A stretch of DNA of 64,000 nt from CADEFQ01 sp050249415 (GCA_050249415.1 JBFWQO010000010.1:62001-126000); one strand, 5' to 3'. Shown: positions 7,115-17,200, numbered from the stretch's first letter. Translations and numbers: made by a program. Notes: generated from the letters alone by a model not told the origin.

Positions 7115-9180
7115 CTCGCTGGCTCGCCCTCGGTGCACTCGCGGGCACGGGCGCGTGGGCCGCGAATGCCGATGACCTCCAGGAACTCACGATCACGGCG
7201 ACGCGCCAGCCGGTGCCACTGATCGACGTGCCCGCGAGCCTCGGCGTCGTCGACGCCGATGCGCTCGCACGGACGGGCGCGACGCACTACGCCGAATCCG
7301 TCAACCGCGTCGCGGGCGTGTACGTGCAGCGCGGCAGCGGCGAGGAGAGCCTCGTCGCGATCCGCTCGCCGGTGCTCACCGGCGCGGGCGCCTGCGGCGC
7401 CTTCCTCGCGGCCGAGGATGGGCTCGCGATCCGCCCGGTCGGGTTCTGCAACGCGAACGACCTGTTCGAGGTGAACACCGGGCAGGCGCAGGGCATCGAG
7501 CTCTATCGCGGACCCGGCCCCGCGATTTACGGCGCGAGCGCCGTGCACGGGATCGTGAACGTGCGCACGCCGGCGGTCGCGCAACTGCCGCGGATCGGCA
7601 TCGGCCTCGAGGGCGGTCCGTACGATTATCGCCGCGCGCGCCTCGCACTCGGCGCGCAGGCGGGTTCGCGCGGCTACGGTGCCTACGGCATCGCGACGCA
7701 TGACGGCGGATTCCGCGCCGATTCGGGCTATGACGAGGGCAAGCTGAACCTCCTCTACGACGACACCGGTCTCGCCGGCGGACTGCTCCGGGTGCGCGCC
7801 GCCGGCACAGTGCTGAACCAGCAAACCGCCGGGTACATCCGCGGCTTCGAGGCCTATCGCGATCGTGCGCTCGTGCGTTCAAACCCCGACCCCGAGGCGT
7901 TCCGCAATGCATGGAGCACGCGCGGTTCGGCGATCTGGTCACGCGCGCCGTGCGAGGGTTGCCGCGAGGAGCTGCACGTCGTCGCGCGGCGCTCGCAGAT
8001 GCGCTTCCTGCAACACTTCCTCCTCGGCAAGCCGCTCGAGGAGAATGCACAGACGAGCGTGCTCGCGGGCGGTTCGCTCGGCCGGCCGGTCTCGGCGCGA
8101 TGGAGCTGGCGCGCCGGGCTCGATGCCGAGCTCTCGCAATCGGGTTTGCGCGAATCCCAGGCGGAGCCCACGACCGACGGCTCGCCTGCCGCGAATGCCA
8201 TACGCCCGGCAGGCCTGCACTACGACTATCGCGTGAAGGGCGCGACGGCCGGGGGCTACGCCACGCTCGCCTTCCGGCCCGCCGCGCGGTGGTCGATCGA
8301 AGCGGCGTTGCGCATCGAGACGACCCGCTACGACTACGACAACCGCATGCTCGCGGGCAACACCGACGATCGCGGCGTGCCCTGCGGCGCAAGCGGCTGC
8401 CTCTACAACCGCCCGGCGGACCGTCGCGACACATTCGACGATGTCGCGCCGAAGCTCGACGTGATGTATGCGCCCGCCGCCGGACAGCGTCTCTATGCCA
8501 GCTGGTCACGGGGCTTCCGGCCGCCCGAGCAAACCGAGCTCTACCGGCTGCAGAGTCAGCAGAACATTGCCGACCTCGACGCCGAGGAACTGCAGGGCGG
8601 CGAACTCGGGTGGCGAGGCGAAACCGCGCAATTCACATGGTCGATCGCCGCGTTCGCACTCGGGAAGCGCAACCTCATCGTGCGCGACAGCAGCGGTTTC
8701 AACGTGAACGGCGGCCGCACCACCCATCGCGGCATCGAGTACGAACTCGCGTGGCGGCCCGCGCCCGCGTGGCGGCTCGCCGCCGCGGGCAGCGTCGCGT
8801 GGCATCGTTACGCCTTCAGCGCATCGGCGGGGGGCGGCGAGACGATCCGCAGCGGCAACGACATCGACACGGCGCCGCGCAACCTGCACGCCCTGCGCAT
8901 CGGCTGGTCGCCACGAACGACGATCGATGCGGAGCTCGAGGTGCTCGATGTCGGGCGGTACTGGCTCGATGCATCGAACACGCACGAGTACGCCGGCCAC
9001 ACCCTCGTCAACCTGCGTGCGAGCTGGTCCCCCGCGCCGGCGTGGCGCCTGTCGCTGCGCGCACTGAATCTCGCCGACACGACCTACGCCGATCGCGCGG
9101 ACTTCGCGTTTGGTCAATACCGCTACTTCCCGGGGCGCGCGCGGGCGGCGTTCGTCGAGATTCAGTACCGCGTCGATTGA
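7111..9180 (+). CDS. TonB-dependent outer-membrane receptor next to a PQQ enzyme
   Basis: The protein has a signal peptide, a plug domain beginning ELTITATRQPVPLIDVPASL (about residues 25-145, with the typical GIELYRGPGPAIYGASAVHGIVNV segment) and a 22-strand-type barrel ending in an aromatic-rich strand. No ATG, GTG or TTG exists at the right place. The CTG at 7111, overlapping the previous stop as CTGA, gives a good signal peptide and 689 residues, while the next in-frame ATG (6958) would bury the signal peptide behind about 50 Arg-rich residues. The substrate is unknown. The position beside a PQQ dehydrogenase makes PQQ or the enzyme's substrate a candidate. Confidence 0.85.
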   Translation: MTRWLALGALAGTGAWAANADDLQELTITATRQPVPLIDVPASLGVVDADALARTGATHYAESVNRVAGVYVQRGSGEESLVAIRSPVLTGAGACGAFLAAEDGLAIRPVGFCNANDLFEVNTGQAQGIELYRGPGPAIYGASAVHGIVNVRTPAVAQLPRIGIGLEGGPYDYRRARLALGAQAGSRGYGAYGIATHDGGFRADSGYDEGKLNLLYDDTGLAGGLLRVRAAGTVLNQQTAGYIRGFEAYRDRALVRSNPDPEAFRNAWSTRGSAIWSRAPCEGCREELHVVARRSQMRFLQHFLLGKPLEENAQTSVLAGGSLGRPVSARWSWRAGLDAELSQSGLRESQAEPTTDGSPAANAIRPAGLHYDYRVKGATAGGYATLAFRPAARWSIEAALRIETTRYDYDNRMLAGNTDDRGVPCGASGCLYNRPADRRDTFDDVAPKLDVMYAPAAGQRLYASWSRGFRPPEQTELYRLQSQQNIADLDAEELQGGELGWRGETAQFTWSIAAFALGKRNLIVRDSSGFNVNGGRTTHRGIEYELAWRPAPAWRLAAAGSVAWHRYAFSASAGGGETIRSGNDIDTAPRNLHALRIGWSPRTTIDAELEVLDVGRYWLDASNTHEYAGHTLVNLRASWSPAPAWRLSLRALNLADTTYADRADFAFGQYRYFPGRARAAFVEIQYRVD
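9088..9157 (+). repeat. 70-bp direct repeat, copy 1 (inside the TonB receptor 3' end)
   Basis: This stretch encodes ADRADFAFGQYRYFPG and the residues after it, near the receptor's C-terminus. A copy differing at 4 of 70 positions lies at 13199-13268, about 4.1 kb downstream in the same orientation. The similarity stops sharply after the shared TTCGTCG. Confidence 0.85.
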
Positions 9181-10033
9181 TGTGCGCAATGCAGCGGTCG
9201 AGCGAAGGCACAACGCCCGTCCAATTGGAGAATGTCGCAGTCGGACCCCGCACACAGCGGACTCACAACGTCCGGGAGATCGAAGGACTTGCGAACCGCC
9301 GATTTTCGACGCCGGCAATGGAATCGCCGTTCAGCATAATCATCGTCGCGGATGGCATGCAGTCCCGGCCATACCGACGGATGGTGCGGAGCCGACAGTG
9401 CGGAAAGAAGGCGGTACTGTACGTGTCACCCGCGCGGGCCAATTGCCATAGGTCGCTATTTCGTGACATCGGGTGGGTGAGTTTCATCGGCCCGCTGCCC
9501 GACTCGCGCGCATGTACTCCCGCGTCGATCAGGACAAGCCGGACACCACCAACGTGAACGTCGGGACCAATGCACGGAATCTGCTCGTATGAGCCAGGCC
9601 ATCTCGCATCGCCAGAAAGTGCCATGGCTTTCGGCAGTCGCAACGGTGAGTGAAATCATGACCCTGCTGGCGTCCGGCTATCGCATACAAGGGTGGTTCC
9701 CGGGCAACCTCCGACGAACTCATCGAGTAGCGTCGCTGGACCGAGATCAAGTCGCTCGCGCGTGCGAACTTTGCATTGCGTGTCTGACCGGTAATTTATG
9801 CACGCCGAATCCTTCAACGTTGGGACAGCACTGAATGCCAGACTCGATAAACGCCCTCTATGCAGGCCACAATCCGTCCAGCTCGATCACGGCTTGAGGC
9901 GCGCGATTTGCGCGTGCCTGCGCCAGCCGCCCCCGCCGCCGGATGTCGCGTGGGCCGATGCTGGCGGTGCGCCTTGACGGCGAATCCCGTTGGCGGGACG
10001 ATCTCGTCACCAATCGCTTCGTCACGAAAAAAA
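9181..10033. other. Gene-poor stretch, lower GC than its surroundings
   Basis: I see no reading frame here with recognisable protein character. The open frames present are short, Arg-rich or antisense shadows. Base composition is lower than in the rest of the window: the line 9601-9660 has 32 G+C of 60, against about 45 of 60 in ordinary coding lines. No tRNA, integrase or transposase was found. It may be degenerate DNA upstream of an acquired gene. Confidence 0.6.
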
Positions 10034-11467
10034 ATGCAAGGGCCCATCAGGCAGGCCATCCTGATCGCGATTCTGTCCGCCTTGCCGCCGGCGACCTACT
10101 CCGCCGCGCTTCGGTGGACCGGGGTCCGGCACGCCTGTACTGGACCGAACCAGGGCGAGGTAACGGCGAGGCTGGACGGAATTCCATGGGCCCAGTCGTG
10201 GGAAGACACCTGCGAGGGCAGGATTTCCGGGCAGAAGCCGCCGGACCTGAATCAGCACGGTGCATCCGGCCAGCCGAAATCGTGCCAGAAGGATCCACTT
10301 TCGACCGGCATCTGGGGCAAGTGGACCGTCGCCAATGACAAGGCATGTCCGGCGACTGCGCGCTGGGAAGACCCGAAGTACTGGAAGAAGGCCGGCTGCT
10401 TCGGTCCGGACAAGCAGGTCTATTCCGCCCGGCTGCTGGACAGCCGCAACTGGGAAGCGGATTGCGGGAAGACGGATACCTCGAAGGTTGCCGGAAAGGA
10501 AGATTGGGGCGTCCCGGACCGCTGTGCGAAAGACGCGCTGGCGACCGGCATCTGGGGCGAATGGTATCGGGACGAGGCCTGTGCCGTACCGCTCAAATGG
10601 GGATCCTTCCGGGACAATGGGTGTGTCGCGGACATGGAGTCCGCGGACGCCAATGCCGGCGGCATTTCGCTGGAGGGCAAGCGCAGCTACTCGTCTGTTC
10701 TCTGGAACGCCGGTGGCGACTGGGGTGAAGCGTGCAAGTTCGCACCGGCAGCGGTCGTCGACGCGGCCGGACAAGCGATTGCAGATTTCGAACACCCGAC
10801 CGCCTGTGTCGTCGCCGATGCCGATCGGGCGATGGGCTATGTGATCGGTGCGATCCTCGGCGCGGCCGGCGGTCTCGTGGCCTCTCCGGCGAGCCCCAAG
10901 GCGGCGATCGCCGTCGGCGCCGTCGTCGGTGTGGCCGGGACGGCAGCAACGGAGGCAATCCTCGCGGGTGTGAACACGAGTCTCAATATCTGGGGAATAT
11001 TCTGGGCCGATGACGAGACTTGCGGCACGGTGCCCTCGTATCCGCCGCTGGACGATTCGGGTTTCGTTCGGTTGGCTACCGGACAGATCGTTGCCGTCGA
11101 TGTTGCGGCGCCGACGGATTCCGGCGCGATTGCCGGTGCTTCCGCACGGGCGGCAGCCGCGCCGGCCTCGTTGCCATCGTGTCCGGATACGGTGGAGAGC
11201 CTGCGCGGCTCCGGGTCCACGCTCACCTGTTCATGCACTGCGGCGCAAGCCGGTTCCGGAAACGTCTGGGGCGTCGGTCCCTATACCGACGATTCCCGGA
11301 TCTGCAGGGCAGCCGTCCATTCGGGAGTCATCGCCTCATCCGGTGGCGCGATCGAGGTGCAGGCGGTCAGCGGTCAGGCGCAATACCAGGGGTCCAGCCG
11401 AAACGGCGTGACAACCGAGGCGTATGGCAATTGGCCAGGAAGCGTCGCCGTGCGTCGGCCGCGCTGA
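10034..11467 (+). CDS. Secreted protein with tandem Trp/Cys repeats and a C-terminal LCCL domain
   Basis: The ATG at 10034 gives 477 residues with a Sec-type signal (about residues 1-24). Residues 27-60, 81-144 and 161-234 form one partial and two full repeats. Each full unit starts P-x-x-C-x-K-D-x-L-x-T-G-I-W-G-x-W and ends W-x(3)-C. A Gly/Ala-rich hydrophobic stretch covers 266-325. Residues 383-473 match the LCCL fold: CP near the start, NVWGVGPYTDDSRICRAAVHSGVI in the middle, and YQGSSRNGVTTEAYGNWPGS at the end. LCCL domains occur in secreted eukaryotic and some bacterial proteins and may bind lipopolysaccharide. No function is known for the repeats. There is no clear ribosome site; an A-rich run precedes the ATG. 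Confidence 0.8.
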   Translation: MQGPIRQAILIAILSALPPATYSAALRWTGVRHACTGPNQGEVTARLDGIPWAQSWEDTCEGRISGQKPPDLNQHGASGQPKSCQKDPLSTGIWGKWTVANDKACPATARWEDPKYWKKAGCFGPDKQVYSARLLDSRNWEADCGKTDTSKVAGKEDWGVPDRCAKDALATGIWGEWYRDEACAVPLKWGSFRDNGCVADMESADANAGGISLEGKRSYSSVLWNAGGDWGEACKFAPAAVVDAAGQAIADFEHPTACVVADADRAMGYVIGAILGAAGGLVASPASPKAAIAVGAVVGVAGTAATEAILAGVNTSLNIWGIFWADDETCGTVPSYPPLDDSGFVRLATGQIVAVDVAAPTDSGAIAGASARAAAAPASLPSCPDTVESLRGSGSTLTCSCTAAQAGSGNVWGVGPYTDDSRICRAAVHSGVIASSGGAIEVQAVSGQAQYQGSSRNGVTTEAYGNWPGSVAVRRPR

Positions 11468-11859
11468 CGGCCGTTGACGAAGTACCACGCGCCTGCGCCG
11501 TAGCGCGAAGCCGAGCCGCCGGAACCGTCGCCCGCAGTCGCGAGCTGTGTGGGCGGTGCGCGCACTCCGAGTGGCAGTTCGGCTTGATGGTCATCCGGTG
11601 CGGGCTTCTCCAGGTGCGCCAGGATCTTGCCTTGGTCGGGTGCCTGATCCGCACCTCGCCCCTGGCCACCCACACCGCGATGCGCCGGTGTCACCCGCCG
11701 CACGCAGCTTGCTGTGTAGCTGAACAGCCGCTCCTGTGTCACATCGGCTCCGCGCATCGGGTTCGCCGTCTGCCGATTCCTCTGAACACTTGCGTGATCA
11801 TGAACGACCCGCCCAGCTCGTGCGCACCGCGAATTTCAACGAACTGTCGAGGACCTCCA
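11468..11859. other. Intergenic stretch without a supported gene
   Basis: About 390 bases lie between the LCCL gene and the MFS gene. A minus-strand open frame (11374-11757) crosses it but overlaps the LCCL 3' end and matches nothing I recognise. Any promoter for the MFS gene should lie near its right end. None stands out. Confidence 0.5.
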
Positions 11860-13161
11860 ATGACATCTGATCTCAAATCGTGGCAATTGTCGGGGCAGGA
11901 TCGCCGCACGCTCGCGCTCGCGTCACTGGGCGGTGCACTCGAGTTCTACGATTTCGTCATCTTTGTTTTCTTTGCCGCGGTCATCGGCAAGGTGTTCTTC
12001 CCGCCGGACATTCCCGAGTGGCTGCGGCAGGTGCAAACGTTCGGCATCTTCGCCGCAGGCTATCTGGCACGCCCGCTCGGCGGCCTCATCATGGCGCATT
12101 TTGGCGATCGCGACGGCCGCAAGCGCATGTTCATGGTCAGCGTGCTGCTGATGGCGGTGCCCACGCTCCTGATGGGGATGTTGCCCACCTATGCGTCGGC
12201 AGGACTTGCCGCACCTCTGATGCTGTTGGTAATGCGATTGCTTCAGGGCGCTGCGGTCGGAGGCGAAGTGCCGGGCGCCTGGGTGTTCGCGTCCGAGCAT
12301 GTGCCACCATCACGCATCGGCCTTGCCTGCGGCGTGCTCACCTTCGGCCTGACAATGGGCATACTGATGGGTTCACTCATGGCCAATGCGATCCACTCGG
12401 TGTGGAGTGAAGAGCAGGTCCTGGCCGGCTACTGGCGCGTGCCGTTCGTAATCGGCGGTCTGTTCGGACTTCTCGCGCTTTGGCTGCGTCGCTACCTGCA
12501 TGAGACGCCCGTATTCAAGGAATTGCGTGCGCGTCGCGCGTTGGTCGAAGGTCTGCCGTTACGGCAGGTCTTGCGTGATCACCGCACCGCCGTGGCACGC
12601 TCGATGATCTTCAGTTGGTTGCTGACCGCCGGAATTGTCGTCGTCATTCTGATGACGCCTGCGCTGGCGCAGACCAGCTACCAACTCCCGGCGCAACAGG
12701 CGTTGGAGGCGAACAGCTGGGCGACATTGAGCCTGGCATTCGCGTGCGTCGCCTATGGGATGGCAGCGGACCGCTTCGGTGCCGCGCGCACTCTGCTGGT
12801 CGGCGCAACAGGCTTGCTGCTTTCATCGCTGCTGCTGTACTGGACATTGGCGAAGGCGCCCGCGTACTTCAGTCCTGTGTACATATTGACGGGATTCTGC
12901 GTCGGGGTGGTCGGCGCGGTGCCGGCATTCATGGTTCATGCCTTTCCCCCGACGGTCCGCTTTTCAGGGATATCGCTCTCCTACAATGTCGCCTACGCGG
13001 TATCGGGCGGCCTCACGCCGTTGGTCGTAACTTTATGGTTACGTTCCGATGCACAGGCGCCCGCATACTATGTGAGCGTCGTGGCGGTCGTGGCGAGCGT
13101 GACAGGCCTGTGGGCGCTTCGAACGGATTCAATACGCGACATGGAGAAAACGCCGGGGTGA
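11860..13161 (+). CDS. MFS transporter, metabolite:H+ symporter (MHS) type
   Basis: The 433-residue protein has 12 predicted membrane helices. It carries the MHS N-terminal signature GGALEFYDFVIF and the loop 2-3 motif GDRDGRKR. A typical GRxxLxxRRxLHETPxF-like segment (LWLRRYLHETPVFKEL) precedes the central cytoplasmic loop. Relatives (ProP, ShiA, KgtP) import organic acids, betaines or shikimate with protons. The substrate here is unknown. A GAGGA ribosome site lies 7 bases before the ATG. Codon use is less GC-biased than in most neighbours, in keeping with the surrounding low-GC stretch. Confidence 0.88.
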   Translation: MTSDLKSWQLSGQDRRTLALASLGGALEFYDFVIFVFFAAVIGKVFFPPDIPEWLRQVQTFGIFAAGYLARPLGGLIMAHFGDRDGRKRMFMVSVLLMAVPTLLMGMLPTYASAGLAAPLMLLVMRLLQGAAVGGEVPGAWVFASEHVPPSRIGLACGVLTFGLTMGILMGSLMANAIHSVWSEEQVLAGYWRVPFVIGGLFGLLALWLRRYLHETPVFKELRARRALVEGLPLRQVLRDHRTAVARSMIFSWLLTAGIVVVILMTPALAQTSYQLPAQQALEANSWATLSLAFACVAYGMAADRFGAARTLLVGATGLLLSSLLLYWTLAKAPAYFSPVYILTGFCVGVVGAVPAFMVHAFPPTVRFSGISLSYNVAYAVSGGLTPLVVTLWLRSDAQAPAYYVSVVAVVASVTGLWALRTDSIRDMEKTPG

Positions 13162-13651
13162 GTGAGCTGCAGCTCCCGGACCAGCCGACACGGCCGGCGC
13201 CGATCGCGCGGACTTTGCGTTTGGTCAATTCCGCTGTTTCCCGGGGCGCGCGCGGGCGGCGTTCGTCGCCGTACGGTATCAGCTCGGGCCGCAGGTTCCG
13301 TGCGGCGGTGCGCGCCGCGGAGGCATCGGCGAGGCTCACTGCCCGATTCCTCGCGGGTCGAGCGCACCGTCTCGCGACGGTGTGCCCTCCTCGCGGCGGC
13401 CCGCGGCGCATTCGGTTGCACGTGCAGATTCCGGCGCGAACGCCGCGGGCTGATCGCCGCTCTTCGGCGCTCTCCACGCTCGTCGTCGGGCAGTGAACCT
13501 CGCCGATGCCATGCGCGGCGGGCAATGTCGCGCTGAATCGTCGACAGGAGAGCGAGGTTTCATCCTGTACGTCGGCGGCACTTTGCGGCAAGCTGCGATG
13601 TTGCGCGCACCTTGATTGCCGCGCACCACGTTTCATTGACCAGGAGCAAAC
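13162..13651. other. Gene-poor stretch holding the second copy of a receptor fragment
   Basis: About 490 bases lie between the MFS and cytochrome genes. Apart from the 70-bp repeat at 13199-13268 there is no supported gene. In the receptor's frame the repeat continues as an open frame with a short, non-homologous tail, as expected for a broken receptor remnant. A short piece near 13488 (GTGAACCTCGCCGATGCC) again resembles the receptor's NLAD segment. Confidence 0.55.
13199..13268 (+). repeat. 70-bp direct repeat, copy 2 (remnant of a TonB receptor C-terminus)
   Basis: It matches 9088-9157 at 66 of 70 positions, in the same orientation. Translated, it gives ADRADFAFGQFRCFPG and so on, then FVAVRYQL, which looks like the last strand of a related receptor rather than an exact copy of the neighbour. 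Confidence 0.85.
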
Positions 13652-14176
13652 ATGAAGATTCGTACATCGGGCCTGATGCTGTCGGCCGCCATGGCGGCCC
13701 TCCTCCTTGCGCAGGGCTGCGCCAGGAAGGAACCGGCGGCAGCCACCACGGCAGCAAGCGCCCCCGAGGCCGCCGCCACGACCCCGGCCGCAGCCACCGA
13801 AGCGACGACCGAAGCGACGACCGAAGTGGCCGCCGAATCGACCGCCGCTGCGCCGGCTGAAACCGTCGCGAGCGCGGGCCTCGAGGCTGGCGGGAAAATC
13901 TACAAGACCTATTGCCTGACCTGCCACGGCGCCACGGGCAAGGGCGACGGGCCTGCGTCGGCGGCCCTGAATCCGAAGCCCGCGGACTTCGCCGACAACA
14001 TGTTCAAGTACGACGTCAACGGCAACGGCACGAAGGGTGATATCGACGACATCAAGGCGATCGTGCACGACGGCGCCGCCAAGCACGGCGGCTCGCCGTT
14101 GATGACACCCTGGCCGATGATCAAGCCCGAACAGTTGCAGGCGGTCGCCGAATACGTCAAGTCGCTGCACGGCTGA
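13652..14176 (+). CDS. Lipoprotein c-type cytochrome
   Basis: The 174-residue protein has a lipoprotein signal ending LLLAQGC (Cys23), then an Ala/Thr/Glu/Pro-rich linker to about residue 75. A small cytochrome c domain follows, with heme motif CLTCH at 88-92 and a likely axial Met151 (SPLMTPWP). It should be an electron carrier tethered to a membrane in the periplasm. The linker contains a 12-base tandem repeat (13798-13821). The ribosome site AGGAGC precedes the ATG. Electron partners are not visible nearby. The PQQ dehydrogenase 6.5 kb upstream is a possible source. Confidence 0.88.
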   Translation: MKIRTSGLMLSAAMAALLLAQGCARKEPAAATTAASAPEAAATTPAAATEATTEATTEVAAESTAAAPAETVASAGLEAGGKIYKTYCLTCHGATGKGDGPASAALNPKPADFADNMFKYDVNGNGTKGDIDDIKAIVHDGAAKHGGSPLMTPWPMIKPEQLQAVAEYVKSLHG

Positions 14177-14187
14177 AGGGTCGGTGA

Positions 14188-14208
14188 GGCGCGTGCGGAG
14201 CACGCGCC
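14188..14208 (+). terminator. GC-rich hairpin after the cytochrome gene
   Basis: There is a perfect 9-bp stem (GGCGCGTGC/GCACGCGCC) with a GGA loop, 11 bases after the stop codon. No run of T follows, so it is not a canonical intrinsic terminator, but its position fits transcript ending or stabilisation. Confidence 0.5.
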
Positions 14209-14225
14209 GATCCACCGGTCGACCG

Positions 14226-14263
14226 CCCGAGCCGCAGCCGCCTCAGCGTGGCTGCGGCTCGGG
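14226..14263. terminator. Perfect 14-bp inverted repeat at the 3' end of the RND gene
   Basis: The arms CCCGAGCCGCAGCC and GGCTGCGGCTCGGG flank a 10-base loop that contains the RND stop codon. The hairpin sits between convergent genes and could act on both transcripts. Neither side has a clear T run. Confidence 0.5.
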
Positions 14264-17200
14264 ATCCGGCCGGGCCCCGTCTTTCGCGTCGGCCCGGCCG
14301 ACCTGGTGATCCGCGCCGATCACGAGATACACCGCCGGCACGACGAACAGCGTGAACAGCGTGCCGATCGACAGACCGGTGAAGATCACGAGGCCCATGC
14401 TGTGGCGGCCGGCGGCACCCGCGCCCGCCGCGGCCACCAGCGGCACGACGCCCAGCACCATCGCGAGCGTCGTCATCAGGATCGGGCGCAGGCGCACCAC
14501 GGCGGCTTGCTCGATGGCGGCGCGCTTGGCGTAGCCCTGCTGTCGCTGCAGATCGTTCGCGAATTCCACCATCAGGATGCCGTGCTTGCTGATGAGCCCG
14601 ACCAGCGTCACGAGCCCCACCTCGGTGTAGATATTGAGCGTCGAAAGCCCGAGGTTGATGAACAGCAGCGCGCCGAACGTGGCCATCGGCACCGCGACCA
14701 GTATCACGAGCGGATCGCGGAAACTCTCGAACTGTGCGGACAGCGCGAGGAACACGATGATGATCGCGAACAGCATCGTGAGCAGGAAGCCGCTGGATTC
14801 CTGGATGTACTGGCGTGACTGGCCGGCGAAATCGGCGCTGTAACCCGAGGGCGCCACCTCCCGCAACGCATCCTGCATGAACGTGAGGGCGTTGCCGAGC
14901 GACACGCTGGGTGCGATCACGCCGGCAATCGTCGCCGAATTCAGCTGCTGGAAATGGTTGATCGATTCCGGCACCGTCTGGTACGTGAGGTGCGCGACGG
15001 TGGAGGCCGGGATCATCTCGCCCGCGGGCGTCCTGATGTAGTAGTCGTCGAGTTGTGCCGGATTCAGGCGGTTCACCTGCGCCACCTGCGAGATCACGCG
15101 GTAGGCGCGCCCCGACATCGAGAAATAGTTGACGTAGTTGCCGCCCAGCGCCGCCGACAGCGCCGCGCCCACGTCCTGCTGGGTCAGGCCGAGCGCCGAC
15201 ACCTTGTCGCGATCGAGTGTCACGGTCGCCTGCGGCTGGTCGATCTTCATGTCGCTGTTGGTGAAGAAGAACATGCCGGACGCCTGCGCCTTCGCCCGCA
15301 CCTGCTCGGCCACGTCGTGCAGGCTCTGCAAGGGGTCGGTGGTCTTGATCACGAACTGTACCGGCATGCCGAATGCACCCGGCAACGACGGGAACTGGAA
15401 CACCGCCATGCGGGCACCGGCGATGTCGTTGAGCGGCGGCTGCAGGGCCTGCTGGACCTGCGACGCGCTGCGATCGCGTTGCGCCCACGGCGCCAGCATG
15501 ATGCCGGTAAAGGCCTGGTTGACCGCACCCATGCCCGTGAACTGGAACGCATGGGTGAACTCCGGCATCGACTTCGCGACGTCGAACACCTGGCCCGAAT
15601 ACATCTGCATCTGGGTGACGGTCGCGTTCGGCGGCCCTTGCGTCTGCACCAGCACGATGCCCTGGTCTTCCTGCGGCGCCAGTTCCGACTTGGCGGTCAC
15701 GAACAGGTAGGCGTTGCCGGCGAGGACCAGAGCGCCGAACACGATGGCCACCGCCCGGGTATCCAGCGACGCATGCAGCAGGGCCCGGTAGCGATCGCGC
15801 AGGTAGTCCGACACCCGATCGATGCGCCTGACCAGCGGCCGCTCGTGATCGGACCCGCGCAGCACCCTCGCGCACAGCATCGGCGAGAGCGTGAGTGCGA
15901 TGATCGCCGAGACCACCACGGCCGCGGCGAGCGTGAACGCGAACTCCGTGAACAGCGCACCGGTGAGCCCGCCCTGGAACCCGATCGGCAAATAGACGGC
16001 GATCAGCACGACGGTCATCGCGACGATCGGCGCGGCCAGTTCGCGCGCGGCGAGCAGTGCCGCCTCGAACGGCGAGCGCGCGTCCTTCATGTGCCGGTCC
16101 GCGTTCTCGACGACGATGATCGCGTCGTCGACCACGAGTCCGATCGCGAGCACCAGCGCGAGCAGGGTGAGCAGGTTGACCGAATAGCCGAGCAGCTGCA
16201 TCGCCACGAACGCGCCGATCAGCGACAGCGGCATGGCCAGCACCGGGATCAGCACGGCGCGCAGCGTGCCGAGGAAGAGGAAGATCACGACCGTGACGAT
16301 GACGAGTGTCTCGATCAGCGTCTTCACGACCTCGCTGATCGAGGCGCGAATGAAATCGGTCCCGTCGTAATCGATCGACGCGGTCAACCCGGCGGGCAGC
16401 TGCGCCTGGATGCCGGGAAATACCTTGCGCACCCCTTTGATGACGTCGAGGACATTGGCGTCCGGGGCCGCGTTGATGCCGATCGCAACCGTGGGTTTGC
16501 CGTCGAAGGCGAAGACGGAGTCGTAGTTCTCCGCCCCGAGCTCCACGCCGGCGATGTCCCGCAGGCGCGTGACGTCGGCGCCGCGGGACTTCACGACGAG
16601 GTTCCTGAATTCGTCCACGCTGTGCAGATCGGTGGCCGCCGTCAGGTTGACGCTGACCATCTGGCCCTTGGTCGTGCCGATCGCCGAGAGGTAATTGTTG
16701 GCGGCGAGCGCCTGGTTGACCTCGCTCGCGGTGACTCCGTGCGCGGCCATCTTCACCGGATCGAGCCACGCGCGCAGCGCGAAGGTACGCCCGCCGAGGA
16801 TCTCGGCGCTGCGCACGCCCTCGACCGCGTTCAGCTGCGGCTGCACGACACGGGTCAGGTAGTCGGTGATCTGGTTGGTCGGCAGGGTCGAGGACGTGAA
16901 CCCGAGGAACATCGAGGCAATCTGGTCGCCCGTCTGCAGCGTGATCACCGGCTGCTGCGCGGCCTGCGGCAAGCGGTTCCTGACCGAATTCACCAGCGCG
17001 GAGATTTCTGTGAGGGCCTCGTTGCCATCGTAGTTGAGGCGCAGCGTCGCGGTGATCTGCGAGGTGCCCGGAGTACTCGTCGACGTCAGGTAATCGATGC
17101 CCTGGGCCTGTGAAATGGCCTGCTCCAGCGGCTGCGTGATGAAGCCGGCCATGGTCTGCGCGTCCGCGCCGAAGTAGACCGTCTGCACCGTGATCGTCGC

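Noticed and set aside
9263..9643. Minus-strand open frame of 126 codons in the gene-poor stretch
   Set aside because: No recognisable domain, no ribosome site, and a composition expected by chance.
9181..10033. Possible tRNA or attachment site bordering the island
   Set aside because: I looked for a cloverleaf and CCA end and saw none, and no integrase gene is present.
11374..11757. Minus-strand open frame of 127 codons between the LCCL and MFS genes
   Set aside because: It overlaps the LCCL gene, has no ribosome site and matches nothing I know. It might be a remnant, but cannot be supported.
13798..13821. 12-base tandem repeat in the cytochrome gene
   Set aside because: Only two copies, explained by the low-complexity Ala/Thr/Glu linker. 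Not a CRISPR or regulatory repeat.
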